64,000 bases of DNA from Scoparia ambigualis. Lineage: Eukaryota; Arthropoda; Insecta; Lepidoptera; Crambidae. The stretch covers positions 2,790,001-2,854,000 of the forward strand of contig OY992502.1 in NCBI GenBank assembly GCA_963921215.1, written 5' to 3'. Numbering within the stretch: position 1 is the stretch's first letter; each line of letters starts with the position of its first letter. Below are positions 63,431-64,000 of the stretch, in pieces. The notes beneath the pieces are model-generated. The model had not been told where the DNA came from. It saw only the letters and a list, made by a program, of their open reading frames with translations, and searched no databases. The position numbers and the translations under genes are program-made.

Positions 63431-64000
63431 TGGTTAGACCTGTTGAAATTCTTCAACGCATTTTACTTGTGTTTCTTTAGAGCAACATTGTCTTAACAAA
63501 CCTCTTTGAATTAACATTTTTATAAATATTAATTGAATACCTAACCAAACCAAACATTTTTCTTATTGAGCATGTGGTGCCCTCCTTTAAGTAATGGGAC
63601 ACTTAATTAAAAATTTTCTGTAATAGCATAAGTATTGATTGTATTTGTGTACTTATTGTTGTAAGAGCCTAATTAAATAAATAAATAAACACCCTAAGAG
63701 ATCTGAATAAGTGACAGAATGAGCGTGAACCTTTAAATTAATTTTTTTTCACTATGAAACTTGGTCTTCATTCACTTGATGTTAGGTAATGAATTGGCTA
63801 TCTTATATCTTACTGACGGAACACAATAAACCTAGAAACATTGATATTCAGGCGACATATTTAGATACATGCGGTGGATAAACAGGCGGATTTAAAACAA
63901 GCCCTTTCACAAACCTAGCAGAGTACAAACATGTACCCCTCCGTAGGGAGTGGGAGCCCTTTCGGTCGCATAATTTCTTTCGTCATAATGCAGTTTGGCA
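63431..64000. other. No recognised feature
   Basis: AT-rich; ends in GTACCCCTCCGTAGGGAGTG, a motif seen at some repeat ends but unsupported here. Confidence 0.35.

Overview
No host gene can be recognised in this window. It reads as transposon-rich intergenic or intronic DNA from an insect nuclear genome, almost certainly a moth or butterfly. The reasons are AT-rich single-copy DNA, a BEL/Pao and a Mag-like Ty3/gypsy element, several LINE families, tRNA-like SINEs, and short motifs familiar from lepidopteran repeats (the CCCACTGCTGGGC motif, and a repeat ending in CTTGGCCGGTTTTT). The species assignment is inference from family knowledge; no search could be run.

Layout. 1-2038: 3' part of a BEL/Pao retrotransposon (integrase plus a probable 3' LTR). 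3.3-9.5 kb: four copies of a ~260-bp repeat (called family A here), older LINE scraps and a small foldback. 10.0-13.5 kb: a decayed LINE (LINE-J) with one copy of a ~290-bp A-tailed sequence upstream and a second copy inside it. 13.8-17.6 kb: nested SINEs, a composite of three tRNA-like SINE units between 12-bp direct repeats, and an RTE-type LINE fragment lying inside a SINE. 18-22 kb: more family A copies in unique DNA. 22.6-25.1 kb: a CR1/Jockey-like LINE with a 15-bp tandem repeat next to its YADD motif, then the reversed 3' end of another LINE. 27.1-28.3 kb: a 679-bp foldback, a minisatellite and a GC-rich block. 29.2-32.9 kb: LINE 3' ends and a pogo-like transposase remnant. 33-39.5 kb: mostly unique AT-rich DNA with a 34-bp tandem array and a 5'-truncated SINE. 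39.9-44.8 kb: a MITE split by a SINE, then a nearly complete LINE-J on the minus strand. 45,503-50,332: a complete Ty3/gypsy element on the minus strand with identical 111-bp LTRs and an ATTTG target duplication. 50.3-64 kb: LINE fragments, a TTAA-flanked hairpin MITE, seven dispersed repeats of several kinds including five family A copies (three of them clustered at 58.6-59.7 kb), and tRNA-like SINEs.

The best-preserved coding regions belong to selfish elements. These are the gypsy gag-pol frame (broken only at two A-runs) and LINE-J, whose ORF1 and ORF2 overlap as ATGA. The reverse transcriptase of that LINE-J copy has lost the segment that carries the YxDD box. The window is mostly informative about nested insertion history: at least four clear cases of one element inserted in another, several with target-site duplications or an empty-site comparison available within the window.
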